Source: JAAZPT01 sp964544955 (GTDB lineage: Bacteria > Bacillota > Clostridia > Christensenellales > Aristaeellaceae). From it: 64,000 nucleotides of DNA. The stretch lies in NCBI GenBank assembly GCA_964544955.1, contig CAZJEB010000002.1, forward strand, positions 230,053 through 294,052, read 5' to 3'. The notes beneath the pieces are model-generated. The model saw only the letters and a program-made list of their open reading frames with translations. It did not search any database and was not told the origin of the DNA. Of the stretch, positions 16,547 through 26,815 are shown one piece after another. How positions within the stretch are numbered: position 1 is the first letter of the stretch; each line of letters opens with the position of its first letter. Made by a program: the position numbers and the translations under genes.

Positions 16547-19500
16547 ATGGAAGTTAATTTTAAACTCAAAAAATTTGCTTCATTGCTTTTGGCAGTTGTT
16601 ATGATGTTTTCATTTATACCACTCCCAAGTGCTGAAGCTACAACAGTAAAACCAACAATGCAAGCAAGAAACACAGAAATGCAAGTTTTAGTGTACTGCA
16701 ACCGCGTTGATGGTAAGGCAGGGGATACCCTTACATGGACTTCATCACCTTTAGGTGGTAAAGCACCATACACATATGCATTCTATGTTTATAAAGACAA
16801 TGTTTTTGTTACAAAAAGAATGTACACATCCGCAAACAGTTATTCCTACACACCCACAAGTGCTGGTAACTACAAAGTAATGGCATTTATTAAAGATGCT
16901 ACCGGCATTATTAGGTATGTTTACAGCAAAGGCGTTCCAATTACTGGTTACCCAACATTAGCTGCTACAGTTGCTGCAAATAAAACATTTGCAACAGTTG
17001 GTGAAAGCATTGTTTGGACCACATACCCAAGCGGTGGTAAGGCTCCTTATCAATATGCTTATTATGTTTTCCAGGATAATGTTATAAAAACAAAAACATC
17101 CTATACATTTACAAACAACTACAGTTATACGCCCATTGAGGCAGGTAATTATAGGGTAACTGCTTATGTTAAGGATTCTTTAGGTAAAATTGCAAGTGTA
17201 ACAAGCCCATGGATTCCAGTAACAAGCGTTAACGTTGACCCCCTTGATATTACACAAATAACAGCTAACAAAACAGGTACTTCCATTGTAGGCGACCCTC
17301 TTGTTTGGACCACATATGCTATTGGTGGAAAAACACCCTACCAATACAAATATGAAGTATATAAAAACAATGTTTTATTAACCACACAAGACTATACAAC
17401 AAACGCATCTTATAGCTACACCCCAACAGAAGTTGGTATTTATAAGATAATTGCCTTTGTTAAAGACTCTAACGATACAGTTAACTTTAGGTCTAGTGAT
17501 GATATAAGCGTACTATCCAACCCCTTAGCATTGAATGTTCAAAGTGATAAAATTGCACTTAAAAACAACGAGAAAGTTACATTCTATGCTAATGCTTATG
17601 GTGGCACAGCTCCTTACCAATTTACCTACTATCTATACTTAGATGGCGTATTACAATTAACAGTTCCTTATTCCAGCAATTCAAGCTATGTATATTCACC
17701 TACAGTTGTAGGCACATACAAAATGAAGGTTTCTGTTAGGGATAGCCTTGGTAAAGTTGTTACAGAGGAAAGCTTTGAAGTTCTTGTAACAGCATATGTA
17801 CCACCAAGAATTGTAAGCCTTGTACAAAACATTGCACAACCTAATGTTGGTGATGAAGTTGTTTGGGGCGTTACAGCTGCCGATGGTTCAGTACCATACA
17901 GCTATGCTTGGTACTTGTATAAAGATGGCGTTAGGATAGCTACAACACAGTACTCAACAACAAGGTCTTACAAATATACACCCACAGCTATTGGTGAATA
18001 TTATGTAGTAGCCTTCGTTAAGGATAAAAATGGCTATGTAGCAAGCAAAGCAAGCACTAAGTTTACTGCAACATCTATACCATTAGAGTTAACCGCAGTT
18101 AAAGCTTCTACAGCTACTTCACCAATTAATAGCACAATTACATGGACATCAACCGCTGTTGGCGGAAGGAAGCCATTACAATACTCATTCTATTTGTTCT
18201 TTAATGATAACCGTATAATAAGAACACCTTACTCAACAAGCAACCAATATTCCTACTACGCTTATGCAGCTGGCAATTACCATGTAATGGCATTTGTAAG
18301 GGATGCTAGTGGCCAAACAAAATACGCATATAGCGACCCAACAGTTGTTACAGCAACAAGTAGCCTAGGCATTAAATTAGTTGCTTCAAACGCAACACCA
18401 AAACTTGGCAATACAGTAAAATATACTGCAACAGCAAGTGCAGGCGTTGCTCCTTATACCTATGCTTTCTATGTGTATAACAGTTCTAATGTATTAGTTA
18501 AAAAGGTATTCTATACAACAAGCAACTCACTTACATACACATTTGCAGCACCTAGCACATATAAGGTTGTAGCTTTTGCAAAGGATAGAACTGGCGCAAT
18601 TAAAACAGCGGAAATTGCAAATATTAAAGTAGATGCACTTCCATTAACAAATAACACTACATTAAATAAAACAAATACAACCGTTGGCGGTAGTGCTATA
18701 GCAACAGTAAAAGCAAGTGGCGGTTATACACCTTACACATATGCTTTCTACGTTAAAAAGGGTTCAACCGTTGTACATAAGGGCTCTTACAGCACAGTAC
18801 CTACATTTGAGTACAAGTTTGCAAGCAATGGCGAATACACAATAGAGTCCTTCGTAAAGGATAAAACTGGCAAAATTGTAGTTGCTTCAAACAATGTATC
18901 AGTTGCAAGCTTACAACCATTACAAGTTGAAATAGCTCCTAGCGTAACAAATGTAATAGTTGGCAATAACGTTAGGTGGACAGCTAATGTAACCGGTGGC
19001 TTATCACCTTACACCTACCAATATAGGTTATTTAAGGATGGTAAACTAATATCCACATCTAAAGTTACAACAAACGCTTTCTACGATTACAAACCAATGT
19101 ATGTAGGTAAGTATGATGTAACAGTTGTGGTTAAGGATAGCATTGGAACTTCAAACACAATGGAAACAACAGAAACAGTTGTAGCAAGCCCATTGGCTCC
19201 ATTAAGCTTTAAGGTAAGCAAATACTCAGCTGAAACTCCTTCAAAAACAGGCTACGCAATTTCTTGGAAGGCTTATGATCAAGCAGGCGGTATGCCTCCT
19301 TACACCTATGCTTTCTACCTATTTAGGAATGATGCAAGGATTAAAACAACCGCATATTCTACAACAGCATCCTACACATACACACCAATGCAATCTGGCT
19401 CATACCACGTTGTAGTGTTTATGAAGGATAAACATGGCACAGTATTAACTGTAAAATCCCCTATAGTAGAAGTTGTAAACCCAGATACATCACCATTGGT

Positions 19501-20065
19501 AATTGATTCCTTAACAGCTAACATTACATCTGGTAGGGTTGGCGATAAGATATTCTGGAACATGAAGGCTAGTGGCGGTACACAACCCTATACCTACTCT
19601 TACTACTTGTTCTTAGATGGCAAGAGGATAGAGGTAAGGAATTACAGTAGTGCTACAGGCTTTACCCACCAAGCAATGGCACCTGGTAAATATAAGGTTA
19701 CCGGCTTTGTAAGGGATGCTAATGGCAAAGTAGTTTCACAGGATAGTTCAGGTTATATTACAATTATTGAACCTGTAATTACACCAACAGAAATAGCTAT
19801 AGTAATTAGCAAATTTACCCCAGGTGGTGTAGTTAACCAACCAATATCTTGGACAGTTAGCGCAACAGGTGGTACAGGTACATATACCTATGCTTACTAT
19901 GTATTTAAAGATGGCATAGTTCACAGTAAAACTGGTTACTCAACAAACACAAGCTACACATTTGTTCCTACAGCAGCAGGTTCCTATGGCGTAAGAGTAT
20001 TTGTTAAAGATAGCAATGGCACAATAAAAGAAAAAATGAGCCCAGTTATCGTAGTAACCCAATAA
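16547..20065 (+). CDS. Secreted protein of 12 tandem beta-sandwich-like repeats
   Basis: A Sec signal peptide (about 1-30, cleavage near SAEA) is followed by 12 repeats of about 90 residues. Each repeat carries a Gly-Gly-x-x-Pro-Tyr-x-Tyr core, then YxFYVYKDN, then a SYSYTP...GNYKV.AFVKD strand. The layout is like PKD/Ig-type domains and the repeats have diverged, so they are old. There is no LPxTG motif, SLH domain or C-terminal membrane anchor; the protein ends two residues after the last strand. It shares an operon with wecC and wecB, so it may bind the polymer they make; that is inference. An extracellular adhesin or S-layer-like protein is the best general label. Confidence 0.8.
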   Translation: MEVNFKLKKFASLLLAVVMMFSFIPLPSAEATTVKPTMQARNTEMQVLVYCNRVDGKAGDTLTWTSSPLGGKAPYTYAFYVYKDNVFVTKRMYTSANSYSYTPTSAGNYKVMAFIKDATGIIRYVYSKGVPITGYPTLAATVAANKTFATVGESIVWTTYPSGGKAPYQYAYYVFQDNVIKTKTSYTFTNNYSYTPIEAGNYRVTAYVKDSLGKIASVTSPWIPVTSVNVDPLDITQITANKTGTSIVGDPLVWTTYAIGGKTPYQYKYEVYKNNVLLTTQDYTTNASYSYTPTEVGIYKIIAFVKDSNDTVNFRSSDDISVLSNPLALNVQSDKIALKNNEKVTFYANAYGGTAPYQFTYYLYLDGVLQLTVPYSSNSSYVYSPTVVGTYKMKVSVRDSLGKVVTEESFEVLVTAYVPPRIVSLVQNIAQPNVGDEVVWGVTAADGSVPYSYAWYLYKDGVRIATTQYSTTRSYKYTPTAIGEYYVVAFVKDKNGYVASKASTKFTATSIPLELTAVKASTATSPINSTITWTSTAVGGRKPLQYSFYLFFNDNRIIRTPYSTSNQYSYYAYAAGNYHVMAFVRDASGQTKYAYSDPTVVTATSSLGIKLVASNATPKLGNTVKYTATASAGVAPYTYAFYVYNSSNVLVKKVFYTTSNSLTYTFAAPSTYKVVAFAKDRTGAIKTAEIANIKVDALPLTNNTTLNKTNTTVGGSAIATVKASGGYTPYTYAFYVKKGSTVVHKGSYSTVPTFEYKFASNGEYTIESFVKDKTGKIVVASNNVSVASLQPLQVEIAPSVTNVIVGNNVRWTANVTGGLSPYTYQYRLFKDGKLISTSKVTTNAFYDYKPMYVGKYDVTVVVKDSIGTSNTMETTETVVASPLAPLSFKVSKYSAETPSKTGYAISWKAYDQAGGMPPYTYAFYLFRNDARIKTTAYSTTASYTYTPMQSGSYHVVVFMKDKHGTVLTVKSPIVEVVNPDTSPLVIDSLTANITSGRVGDKIFWNMKASGGTQPYTYSYYLFLDGKRIEVRNYSSATGFTHQAMAPGKYKVTGFVRDANGKVVSQDSSGYITIIEPVITPTEIAIVISKFTPGGVVNQPISWTVSATGGTGTYTYAYYVFKDGIVHSKTGYSTNTSYTFVPTAAGSYGVRVFVKDSNGTIKEKMSPVIVVTQ

Positions 20066-20078
20066 CCCCAAACCCACA

Positions 20079-20099
20079 GCCCGCTTCGGCGGGCTTTTT
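20079..20099 (+). terminator. Terminator of the wecC-wecB-repeat protein operon
   Basis: GCCCGC, TTCG tetraloop, GCGGGC (20079-20094), then TTTTT. A strong intrinsic terminator. Confidence 0.9.
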
Positions 20100-20132
20100 A
20101 TATGCCTAAAGCAAATAAACATTTAATATGCC

Positions 20133-20160
20133 TTGAAAATTCACACCACTATGGTAAAAT
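20133..20160 (+). promoter_or_regulatory. Promoter of tcdA-fbp
   Basis: TTGAAA (20133-20138), 16-nt spacer and TAAAAT (20155-20160), about 30 nt before ATG 20191, which has AGAGGT as ribosome site. Confidence 0.6.
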
Positions 20161-20190
20161 AAGCTTATACTACATTAAATAGAGGTAGCT

Positions 20191-20943
20191 ATGGCTCAAA
20201 ACCAAATAAACGAATACTTCCAACGCTCTGAAGCCCTTTTGGGGGAAGAATTTTTAAATAAATTACAAGGCTCCTGCGCCATGGTTTTTGGCGTTGGGGG
20301 TGTTGGTGGATATGCCCTTGAAGCCCTTGCCCGTGGGGGCGTGGGTAAAATTATTATTGTGGATAATGATAATGTTGCACCTTCCAATATAAACCGTCAA
20401 CTTGTGGCATTAAGCTCCACAATAGGCCAAGCTAAGGTGGATGTGGCTGCAAAGCGTGTAAAGGATATTAACCCCACTGTGATTATTGAGCCTATAAAAG
20501 CCTTTTACTTGCCTGATAGCCCTGTTGATATACCCAGTGATGTTAATATAATTTTAGATTGTATAGATACCGTTAGTGCAAAACTTCATATTATGGAAAC
20601 CGCAGCTATCAGGGGTATTCCCCTAATAAGCTGTATGGGCATGGGCAATAGGTATAATCCTGAACAGGTGTGCATATCTAAACTTAATAAAACCAGTGGC
20701 GACCCACTTTGCAAAGTTTTAAGGAGGGAAACCAAAAAAAGAGGCTTACAGAATATTACAGTTGTTTACTCTAAAGAGGAGGCAGCAAAACCAGGCCTTG
20801 TTATAAACGGAAAACCATCCCCAGCAAGCCTGCCTTATGTGCCAAGTGTAGGGGGATTATACATGGCATATTTGGCTTGTGAGGCCCTTGGGGGTAGGCA
20901 AGATATATTAAACCTTGTACCACAAAAGGAGGGCGAACTATGA
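20191..20943 (+). CDS. tcdA: tRNA threonylcarbamoyladenosine dehydratase (ThiF/E1-like)
   Basis: 250 residues of the E1-like family. It has the ATP-binding GVGGVGGYALEALARGGVG, VDNDNVAPSNINRQ and DCIDTVSAKLHI, and the closing block SPASLPYVPSVGGLYMA. In the TcdA/CsdL subgroup it cyclises the t6A base at tRNA position 37 to ct6A using ATP. The stop codon TGA overlaps the ATG of fbp (ATGA), one of the few TGA stops in the window. Confidence 0.9.
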   Translation: MAQNQINEYFQRSEALLGEEFLNKLQGSCAMVFGVGGVGGYALEALARGGVGKIIIVDNDNVAPSNINRQLVALSSTIGQAKVDVAAKRVKDINPTVIIEPIKAFYLPDSPVDIPSDVNIILDCIDTVSAKLHIMETAAIRGIPLISCMGMGNRYNPEQVCISKLNKTSGDPLCKVLRRETKKRGLQNITVVYSKEEAAKPGLVINGKPSPASLPYVPSVGGLYMAYLACEALGGRQDILNLVPQKEGEL

Positions 20944-22931
20944 GTGACTACTTACAACTGCATTTACCCTATATTAATGCTTTAAGTGAAAGCTACCCCA
21001 ACATTAATAGTACCGTAAACGAAATTACTAAATTATCTGCCATATTAAAATTGCCTAAGCATACAGAGCATTTTATAAGCGATATTCATGGGGAGTATGA
21101 GGCCTTTAGGCATATTTTTAATAATGCCTCAGGGGTAATACGTGAAAAGGTAGACGACCTTTTTGGCAACACCCTCCTTGAAAAGGACAGGGAAAGCCTT
21201 GCAACCCTTATTTACTACCCTAAGGAAAAATTGGAGGAAATAAGGCAGTTTGGCGATATAAGCAACGAGTGGGCAACGGTTACAATAAACAGGTTGCTTT
21301 CAGTGTGTGAACTAATATGCTCCAAATACACAAAATCAAGGGTAAGGGATGCTATTGACCCAGAATATGCGGATATTCTTTTGGAGCTTATTTATGCCGA
21401 TATGAATGATAGAAACAAGCGTGCTTATTATAAGGCCTTGCTTGAAACCATTGTTGATGTGGAAAGTGAAGATGCCTTTATTATTGCTATAACAAAAACA
21501 ATAAAACGCTTGGTTGTTGATAAACTTCATATTGTTGGCGATATATTTGATAGAGGACCCCGCCCTGATATTGTTATGGATATGCTTATAGAGCACCATA
21601 ATGTTGATGTGCAGTGGGGCAATCACGATATACTGTGGATGGGCGCAGGCTCAGGTAGTAGAACTTGCTTGCTAAATGCCCTAAATATTAGCATAAAATA
21701 CGATACATTGGATTCTATTGAAATTGGCTATGGTATTAGCCTAAGGCCTTTGGCTGTGTTTGCTAATGATGTTTATGCTGATGTGGATGTAAGTTGCTTT
21801 ATGCCTAAAACCGCGGATGATGATAACTATTCTAAAAAGGATATTTACCAACTTGCCCGTATGCACAAGGCTGTTGCTATTATGCTTTTTAAATTGGAGG
21901 GCATGATAATTCTCCGCAACCCTCAATTCCATATGGAAGATAGGCTTTTATTAAATAAAATAGACTATGAAAATAAAACAGTTAATATTGATGGAAAAAT
22001 ATATCCCCTAAAGGATTCTGAATTTCCAACAATAGACCCTAAGGACCCATATAAGCTTACCGATGATGAGGCGGAGGTGCTTCGCCAGCTATCCAGGGCT
22101 TTTACAAGCAGTGAAAAACTTCAAAAGCATATTCGCTTTTTATACACAAACGGTAGCATATACAAGGTGGAAAATGGCAATTTGCTATTCCATGGGGCAA
22201 TACCTATTGATGAAAATGGTGAATTTACAAAATTTGATATTAATGGTAAAATTGTTAGCTGTAAGGCCTACCTTGACCATGTAGAAGCAAAGGCTCGCCA
22301 AGGCTATTATGCCCTTCCTCACACAACCGAAAGGCAAGTGGGTAAAGATTTTCTTTGGTTTCTATGGGCGGGCAGAAATTCACCCCTGTTTGGCAGGGAT
22401 AGAATGACTACCTTTGAGCGCTTGCTTGTGGCTGATGAATCTACATATACCGAGGCTATGAACCCTTACTACAAGTATAACCGTGATGCTAAAGTTGTTG
22501 AGCGTATACTTGCCGATTTTGACCTTCGTGGGGAGCACACCCATATTATTAATGGTCACGTACCTGTAAAGGTTAAAAAAGGCGAAACCCCCGTGCATGC
22601 CGATGGCAAACTTATTGTTATAGATGGTGGCTTTTGTAAGGCTTACCAACCTAAAACAGGCATTGCAGGCTATACGCTAATATTTAACAGCTATGGTTTA
22701 AGGTTAATATCCCATGAACCCTTTAAGGGCACCCAGGATGCTATAAAGAACAATACGGATATACTAAGCTCATCTATGATTTATGAATCCGTTGCGGAGC
22801 GCATAACAATGGGGGATACGGATAAGGGTCAAGTGATAAAGGATAGGCTTAAAGGCTTAAAAATGCTATTATCTGCCTATCGCAGTGGTTTAATTAAGGA
22901 AAAACGTGTTAACTCAAATTTATCTTTATAA
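20940..22931 (+). CDS. fbp: Fructose-1,6-bisphosphatase, class III
   Basis: 663 residues, the usual size of the Firmicute class III enzyme. The metallophosphatase motifs are in place: SDIHGEYEAF, GDIFDRGPRPD, WGNHDILWMG, and later INGHVPVKVKKGE followed by IDGGFCKAYQ. It hydrolyses fructose-1,6-bisphosphate to fructose-6-phosphate in gluconeogenesis. Translation is coupled to tcdA by a 4-nt overlap. guaA starts 12 nt downstream. Confidence 0.96.
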   Translation: MSDYLQLHLPYINALSESYPNINSTVNEITKLSAILKLPKHTEHFISDIHGEYEAFRHIFNNASGVIREKVDDLFGNTLLEKDRESLATLIYYPKEKLEEIRQFGDISNEWATVTINRLLSVCELICSKYTKSRVRDAIDPEYADILLELIYADMNDRNKRAYYKALLETIVDVESEDAFIIAITKTIKRLVVDKLHIVGDIFDRGPRPDIVMDMLIEHHNVDVQWGNHDILWMGAGSGSRTCLLNALNISIKYDTLDSIEIGYGISLRPLAVFANDVYADVDVSCFMPKTADDDNYSKKDIYQLARMHKAVAIMLFKLEGMIILRNPQFHMEDRLLLNKIDYENKTVNIDGKIYPLKDSEFPTIDPKDPYKLTDDEAEVLRQLSRAFTSSEKLQKHIRFLYTNGSIYKVENGNLLFHGAIPIDENGEFTKFDINGKIVSCKAYLDHVEAKARQGYYALPHTTERQVGKDFLWFLWAGRNSPLFGRDRMTTFERLLVADESTYTEAMNPYYKYNRDAKVVERILADFDLRGEHTHIINGHVPVKVKKGETPVHADGKLIVIDGGFCKAYQPKTGIAGYTLIFNSYGLRLISHEPFKGTQDAIKNNTDILSSSMIYESVAERITMGDTDKGQVIKDRLKGLKMLLSAYRSGLIKEKRVNSNLSL

Positions 22932-22943
22932 GGAGGATTTTCC

Positions 22944-24488
22944 GTGGGAGAAAATCAACGCATAGTTATATTGGATTTTGGTGGCCAATATACTCAATTA
23001 ATTGCTAGAAGGATAAGGGAATGCCATGTTTATAGTGAAGTGCTTCCCTACAATGCTTCAATAGAAAGCATAAACCAGCCAAACACAAGCGGTATAATAT
23101 TAAGTGGTGGCCCTGCTAGTGTAGTAGCGGAAGACGCCCCAAAATGCTCACCAGAAGTATACAATCTTGGCATACCAGTTTTAGGCATATGCTATGGTAT
23201 GCAACTTACAGCGGAAATCCTTGGGGGCAAAGTTGCAAAGGCAAGCAAAAGGGAATATGGTAGAACAGCTATAAACCTAAAGGATGCCACCCTATTTAAA
23301 GGCATCCCTAATAAAATTGAAGCTTGGATGAGCCACACCTATCAAGTTGAAACCATGCCCCAGGGCTTTGATTGCATAGCTTACTCTGAAACCTGCCCTG
23401 TTGCAGCTATGGCAAACGATAACAAAAAAATATACGGTGTACAATTCCACCCAGAGGTAACCCATACAGACTTTGGCACACAAATTATTATCAACTTTAT
23501 TAAAGGCGTGTGTGGCTGTACTGGTGATTGGACAATTGACGCCTATATAGAAAAAACCGTTGCACAAATTAAGGAACAAGTTGGCGAAAATGAAAACGTT
23601 CTACTTGGCCTAAGCGGCGGTGTAGACTCCTCCGTTGTTGCAGCATTGCTTTATAAGGCTGTGGGGGATAGGCTCTACTGCGTTTTTGTTGACCATGGCT
23701 TTATGCGTAAGGATGAACCAGAGCAGGTTAAGGAAGTGTTTACAAAGCAATTCCCAGTACACCTAAGCGCTGTTGATGCCTCTGACTTATTCTATGATAG
23801 GCTTAAAGGCGTAAGCGACCCTGAAACAAAGCGTAAAATAATTGGCAACACCTTTGTTGATGTTTTCAAAGCGGAGGCCGATAAGCTTGGTATATCCCGT
23901 GATTACTTTGCCCAAGGCACAATTTACCCAGATGTTATTGAAAGCGGTAAAGTTCCAGGTAGCGCAGTAATAAAATCCCACCACAACGTAAATGGTTTAC
24001 CCGCAGAGCTTGGCTTTAAGGGCTTAGTTGAACCCCTTCGCTCCTTGTTTAAGGATGAGGTTCGCCAAATTGGTTTAGCCCTTGGCTTACCTGAGTATAT
24101 GGTATTCCGTCAACCCTTCCCAGGCCCCGGCCTTGGCATTAGGGTGCTTGGAGAACTTACCCGTGATAAGGTGAATATTGTTCGTGAAAGCGATGCAATA
24201 CTTAGGGAAGAGTTTGAAAAAGCAGGCCTAAACAAAACCGTATCCCAATACTTTACAGTGCTAACAGGCGTTCGCTCCGTTGGCGTAATGGGCGATGAAC
24301 GCACATACAGCTATGCTTTAGCAATACGTGCCATAACCACTACCGACTTTATGACTGCCGACGTGGCCGACATCCCCTTCAACCTACTTATGCACATAGG
24401 TAGCCGCATAGTTGGCGAAGTTAAACACGTTAACAGGGTACTGTATGATATTACCACCAAGCCCCCAGCAAGCATTGAGTGGGAGTAG
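22944..24488 (+). CDS. guaA: GMP synthase (glutamine-hydrolysing)
   Basis: 514 residues. The glutaminase domain has VLGICYGMQL (nucleophile Cys) and GVQFHPEVTH. The ATP-pyrophosphatase domain has the P-loop LLGLSGGVDSSVVAALL, and the dimerisation domain ends RVLYDITTKPPASIEWE, as in other GuaA proteins. It converts XMP to GMP. The start is GTG at 22944, with AAGGAGG 9 nt upstream. It is the last gene of the tcdA-fbp-guaA run and has its own terminator. Confidence 0.97.
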   Translation: MGENQRIVILDFGGQYTQLIARRIRECHVYSEVLPYNASIESINQPNTSGIILSGGPASVVAEDAPKCSPEVYNLGIPVLGICYGMQLTAEILGGKVAKASKREYGRTAINLKDATLFKGIPNKIEAWMSHTYQVETMPQGFDCIAYSETCPVAAMANDNKKIYGVQFHPEVTHTDFGTQIIINFIKGVCGCTGDWTIDAYIEKTVAQIKEQVGENENVLLGLSGGVDSSVVAALLYKAVGDRLYCVFVDHGFMRKDEPEQVKEVFTKQFPVHLSAVDASDLFYDRLKGVSDPETKRKIIGNTFVDVFKAEADKLGISRDYFAQGTIYPDVIESGKVPGSAVIKSHHNVNGLPAELGFKGLVEPLRSLFKDEVRQIGLALGLPEYMVFRQPFPGPGLGIRVLGELTRDKVNIVRESDAILREEFEKAGLNKTVSQYFTVLTGVRSVGVMGDERTYSYALAIRAITTTDFMTADVADIPFNLLMHIGSRIVGEVKHVNRVLYDITTKPPASIEWE

Positions 24489-24507
24489 AAAGTATTTAAC
24501 TACACAC

Positions 24508-24540
24508 AAGTCATTTGATTTAATATCAGGTGACTTTTTT
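24508..24540 (+). terminator. Terminator after guaA
   Basis: AAGTCATTTGAT (24508-24519) pairs with ATCAGGTGACTT (24525-24536), allowing two G-U pairs, followed by a T-run. Confidence 0.8.
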
Positions 24541-24917
24541 ATTTAAATTTAGTATAAAGAGAAGTTTATATAAGCTTATAAAGATGACATGTACATGATT
24601 TCTTGAATTTCTTATTTTTTGTTGGTATACTGAATCTATAAAGTTTCTTTTATATGTTTTTTTTAATAAGGGATAATGTTGGGTTTGATTATATTTATTA
24701 CAATATAAATAGTAGATGTGAACGTGACATTATTGCTTAAACGGAATAGATAATCTATCAAGATTAAGTAAAATGGAGAATATTTTAAGTTATTTGATAA
24801 AAATATGTCTTAGAATAGTTATATTCAATAATTTGTTGTATAATAATTAAATATATTAATAAATTCTATTGAAATTTAACAATTAATTACCTTATGTTTG
24901 AAGTAGGAGTTTGTAAG
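24541..24917. other. AT-rich spacer before an accessory gene pair
   Basis: 377 bases, very AT-rich, with no ORF or structure I can support. It separates the housekeeping guaA from two genes of unknown function and probably holds their promoter, though no clear -35/-10 pair stands out. Confidence 0.5.
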
Positions 24918-25460
24918 ATGCAAAATGATAAATTAATAGAAGAGCCAGAATTGCTTTTCTCAGTGAACACATTGCTTGCTTTTTTAATTGCTGAAAAATA
25001 TTATAATAGCATACATTATGCGTGGTTTTCTCCGAAATTTGATTTAGGAAATGAACAACCAGCTTCATCTAACCCTAGAACTATATGTAATCATATTTTA
25101 CGTTCTATTGTGACAAAAGATAAACATTGTGAAAAACTAGACCGTATTAGGAGACGTATGCTTGAAGGCGCAAGTATAAAGTTAAAAGAGGGTGTAATTT
25201 CTACATCTCAGGAACTTGAAATTAGAAAAGTGATTGAATGTAGTGAAACAGATTTATCCTATATGATGCCAATAATTTTTGTGGGTACATGGAACCGTCT
25301 AAAAGAACATTGTGAAACTGTTCCAATTGAAGATACAGCCTCAAAAAACTCAAGAGAATATCTAAGTCGAGCTTTACCACGAGAGTTTTTTGATATAGTT
25401 AAATTTGATAAGATACTTTATGATATTGATGTTTTTGAAAAGGAGGAATCATTGAAATGA
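24918..25460 (+). CDS. Hypothetical protein, first of a two-gene unit
   Basis: 180 residues from ATG 24918, which has AGGAG 8 nt upstream; an in-frame ATG at 24894 has no such site. The protein is soluble, with a helical N-terminal half (LLFSVNTLLAFLIAEKYYN), a basic middle (DRIRRRMLEGASIKLKEG) and an acidic C-terminus. I do not recognise it. Its stop overlaps the start of the next gene (ATGA). Base use is more AT-rich and richer in AGA Arg codons than neighbours, which suggests a transferred unit. The tight two-gene layout resembles small defence or toxin-antitoxin loci, but no residue evidence supports that. Confidence 0.7.
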   Translation: MQNDKLIEEPELLFSVNTLLAFLIAEKYYNSIHYAWFSPKFDLGNEQPASSNPRTICNHILRSIVTKDKHCEKLDRIRRRMLEGASIKLKEGVISTSQELEIRKVIECSETDLSYMMPIIFVGTWNRLKEHCETVPIEDTASKNSREYLSRALPREFFDIVKFDKILYDIDVFEKEESLK

Positions 25461-25849
25461 GTGTAAAAAACAATATAAATAGAAAATTAATAACAAAGTC
25501 AAACATTAATAAAAAGTTAAAATTAGAAAACTTCAATATGACTGGAAAACCTACCGCTGAAGAAAAAAATTTTAATGTTAAGACAGGAAAATTATCATAT
25601 CGACAACTACTTCGCATAAATGCAGTATTATCAGCAAAAAATAATGTGGAAAAAAAGGAAGCAAATAGATTTGTTGGTACATTAACTCCTCCCGAAAGAA
25701 AAGTTTATAATCAAATTGTAAATTTTAAAAGTACTCCTTCTTATGATTTAAGAAAAAATTATATTTATAGAAAATTACAAGAAAAAAACAAGGAAGAAAC
25801 TAAAAATGTTGATGTGAGTAAGTTGTTTGAAAGTTTAGGTGAAAGATAG
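25457..25849 (+). CDS. Hypothetical basic protein, second of a two-gene unit
   Basis: 130 residues, strongly basic, Lys/Asn-rich and helical, with LTPPERKVYNQIVNF in the middle and a short acidic end. No family recognised. It starts within the stop of the previous gene, so the two products are likely made together and may interact; the first is acidic at its C-terminus and this one is basic. Nucleic-acid binding is possible from charge alone. Confidence 0.65.
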   Translation: MSVKNNINRKLITKSNINKKLKLENFNMTGKPTAEEKNFNVKTGKLSYRQLLRINAVLSAKNNVEKKEANRFVGTLTPPERKVYNQIVNFKSTPSYDLRKNYIYRKLQEKNKEETKNVDVSKLFESLGER

Positions 25850-26085
25850 TATATAATTAATATTTTAAATAAAACAGAATCTTAGCAGTTTGTTTTATTT
25901 GATAGTGTGGAGATTAAATTAATTTGAGAACAAGGAATTAAATTTTAAAAATATCATCCATTGTTGAAAATGTGACATAGTTAATATGTTATAATAATTG
26001 AAACTCTAACCTACTACTATTATATGTGCTTTTAGGATTATCAAAAACAAATTTATGCTAAAACACTAAACAAAGGAGGGCCCAC

Positions 26086-26802
26086 ATGCACGCAATAATA
26101 CGCTTGGAAAATGGCGGATATTATACCTCTGCGGTATTTGCTCACTTCTGTGAAACTAATGCCACGGATGAAATTAAAAGATATTTTGAGGCCTTTCGTA
26201 ACGATTATTTTGTTGTGCTTAACAAAGATAAAAACAAACTTGTAAGGCAATATACTTACCCTAAAAAAGATAATTATTTAGACCCTTTTGTGCTTGTTGT
26301 TGATAAGGAATTTAGCAATTGGCTAGTGGATAATAGAGGCCATGGCTGCATAGATTTTTTGCAAAACTTGCATGATGTTGATAATGTTCCAAGGGAAATT
26401 TTGGATAAGTGTATTAAAATTGATGCTGATTATGTGTATGAGGAATACCCTGAAATCCATAGCCAAAAGGATATTGATAATTTAATGGAGGCCTTTTACG
26501 GCTTTAATTTTGCCTATATAAACCACCTAGAACATAAGGAAGATGGCACATTGTATGTGTTGTTTGAAGGCATATGGGGGAGCGATTTGGAAATGTGGTT
26601 TAGTGGTGATTTGAGCTACTCCACAAAAAATCGCTATCCAAAAGGTAAGCCTCTCCGTTGGCTAGATTCAACCATGTTTATTGAGGATGGATTTATATAT
26701 TTGTTTGATGATGAGGGTTTAACTGTGGATGATATTAATAGCAATATTTACTGCTGGTTTAAAGCCAAAAATGTAAAATATCATGTTATACCTAAGGAAT
26801 AA
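26086..26802 (+). CDS. Hypothetical protein, 238 residues
   Basis: A soluble acidic protein rich in Asp, Tyr and Phe (for example VLVVDKEFSNWLVDNRG and LYVLFEGIWGSDLEMWFSGDLSY). It has no signal peptide or membrane helix. A strong AAAGGAGGG site stands 6 nt before ATG 26086. No family recognised. It precedes the acetyltransferase by 13 nt, so the two may be co-transcribed. Base use matches the main chromosome. Confidence 0.7.
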   Translation: MHAIIRLENGGYYTSAVFAHFCETNATDEIKRYFEAFRNDYFVVLNKDKNKLVRQYTYPKKDNYLDPFVLVVDKEFSNWLVDNRGHGCIDFLQNLHDVDNVPREILDKCIKIDADYVYEEYPEIHSQKDIDNLMEAFYGFNFAYINHLEHKEDGTLYVLFEGIWGSDLEMWFSGDLSYSTKNRYPKGKPLRWLDSTMFIEDGFIYLFDDEGLTVDDINSNIYCWFKAKNVKYHVIPKE

Positions 26803-26815
26803 AGAAAGTGAAAAT

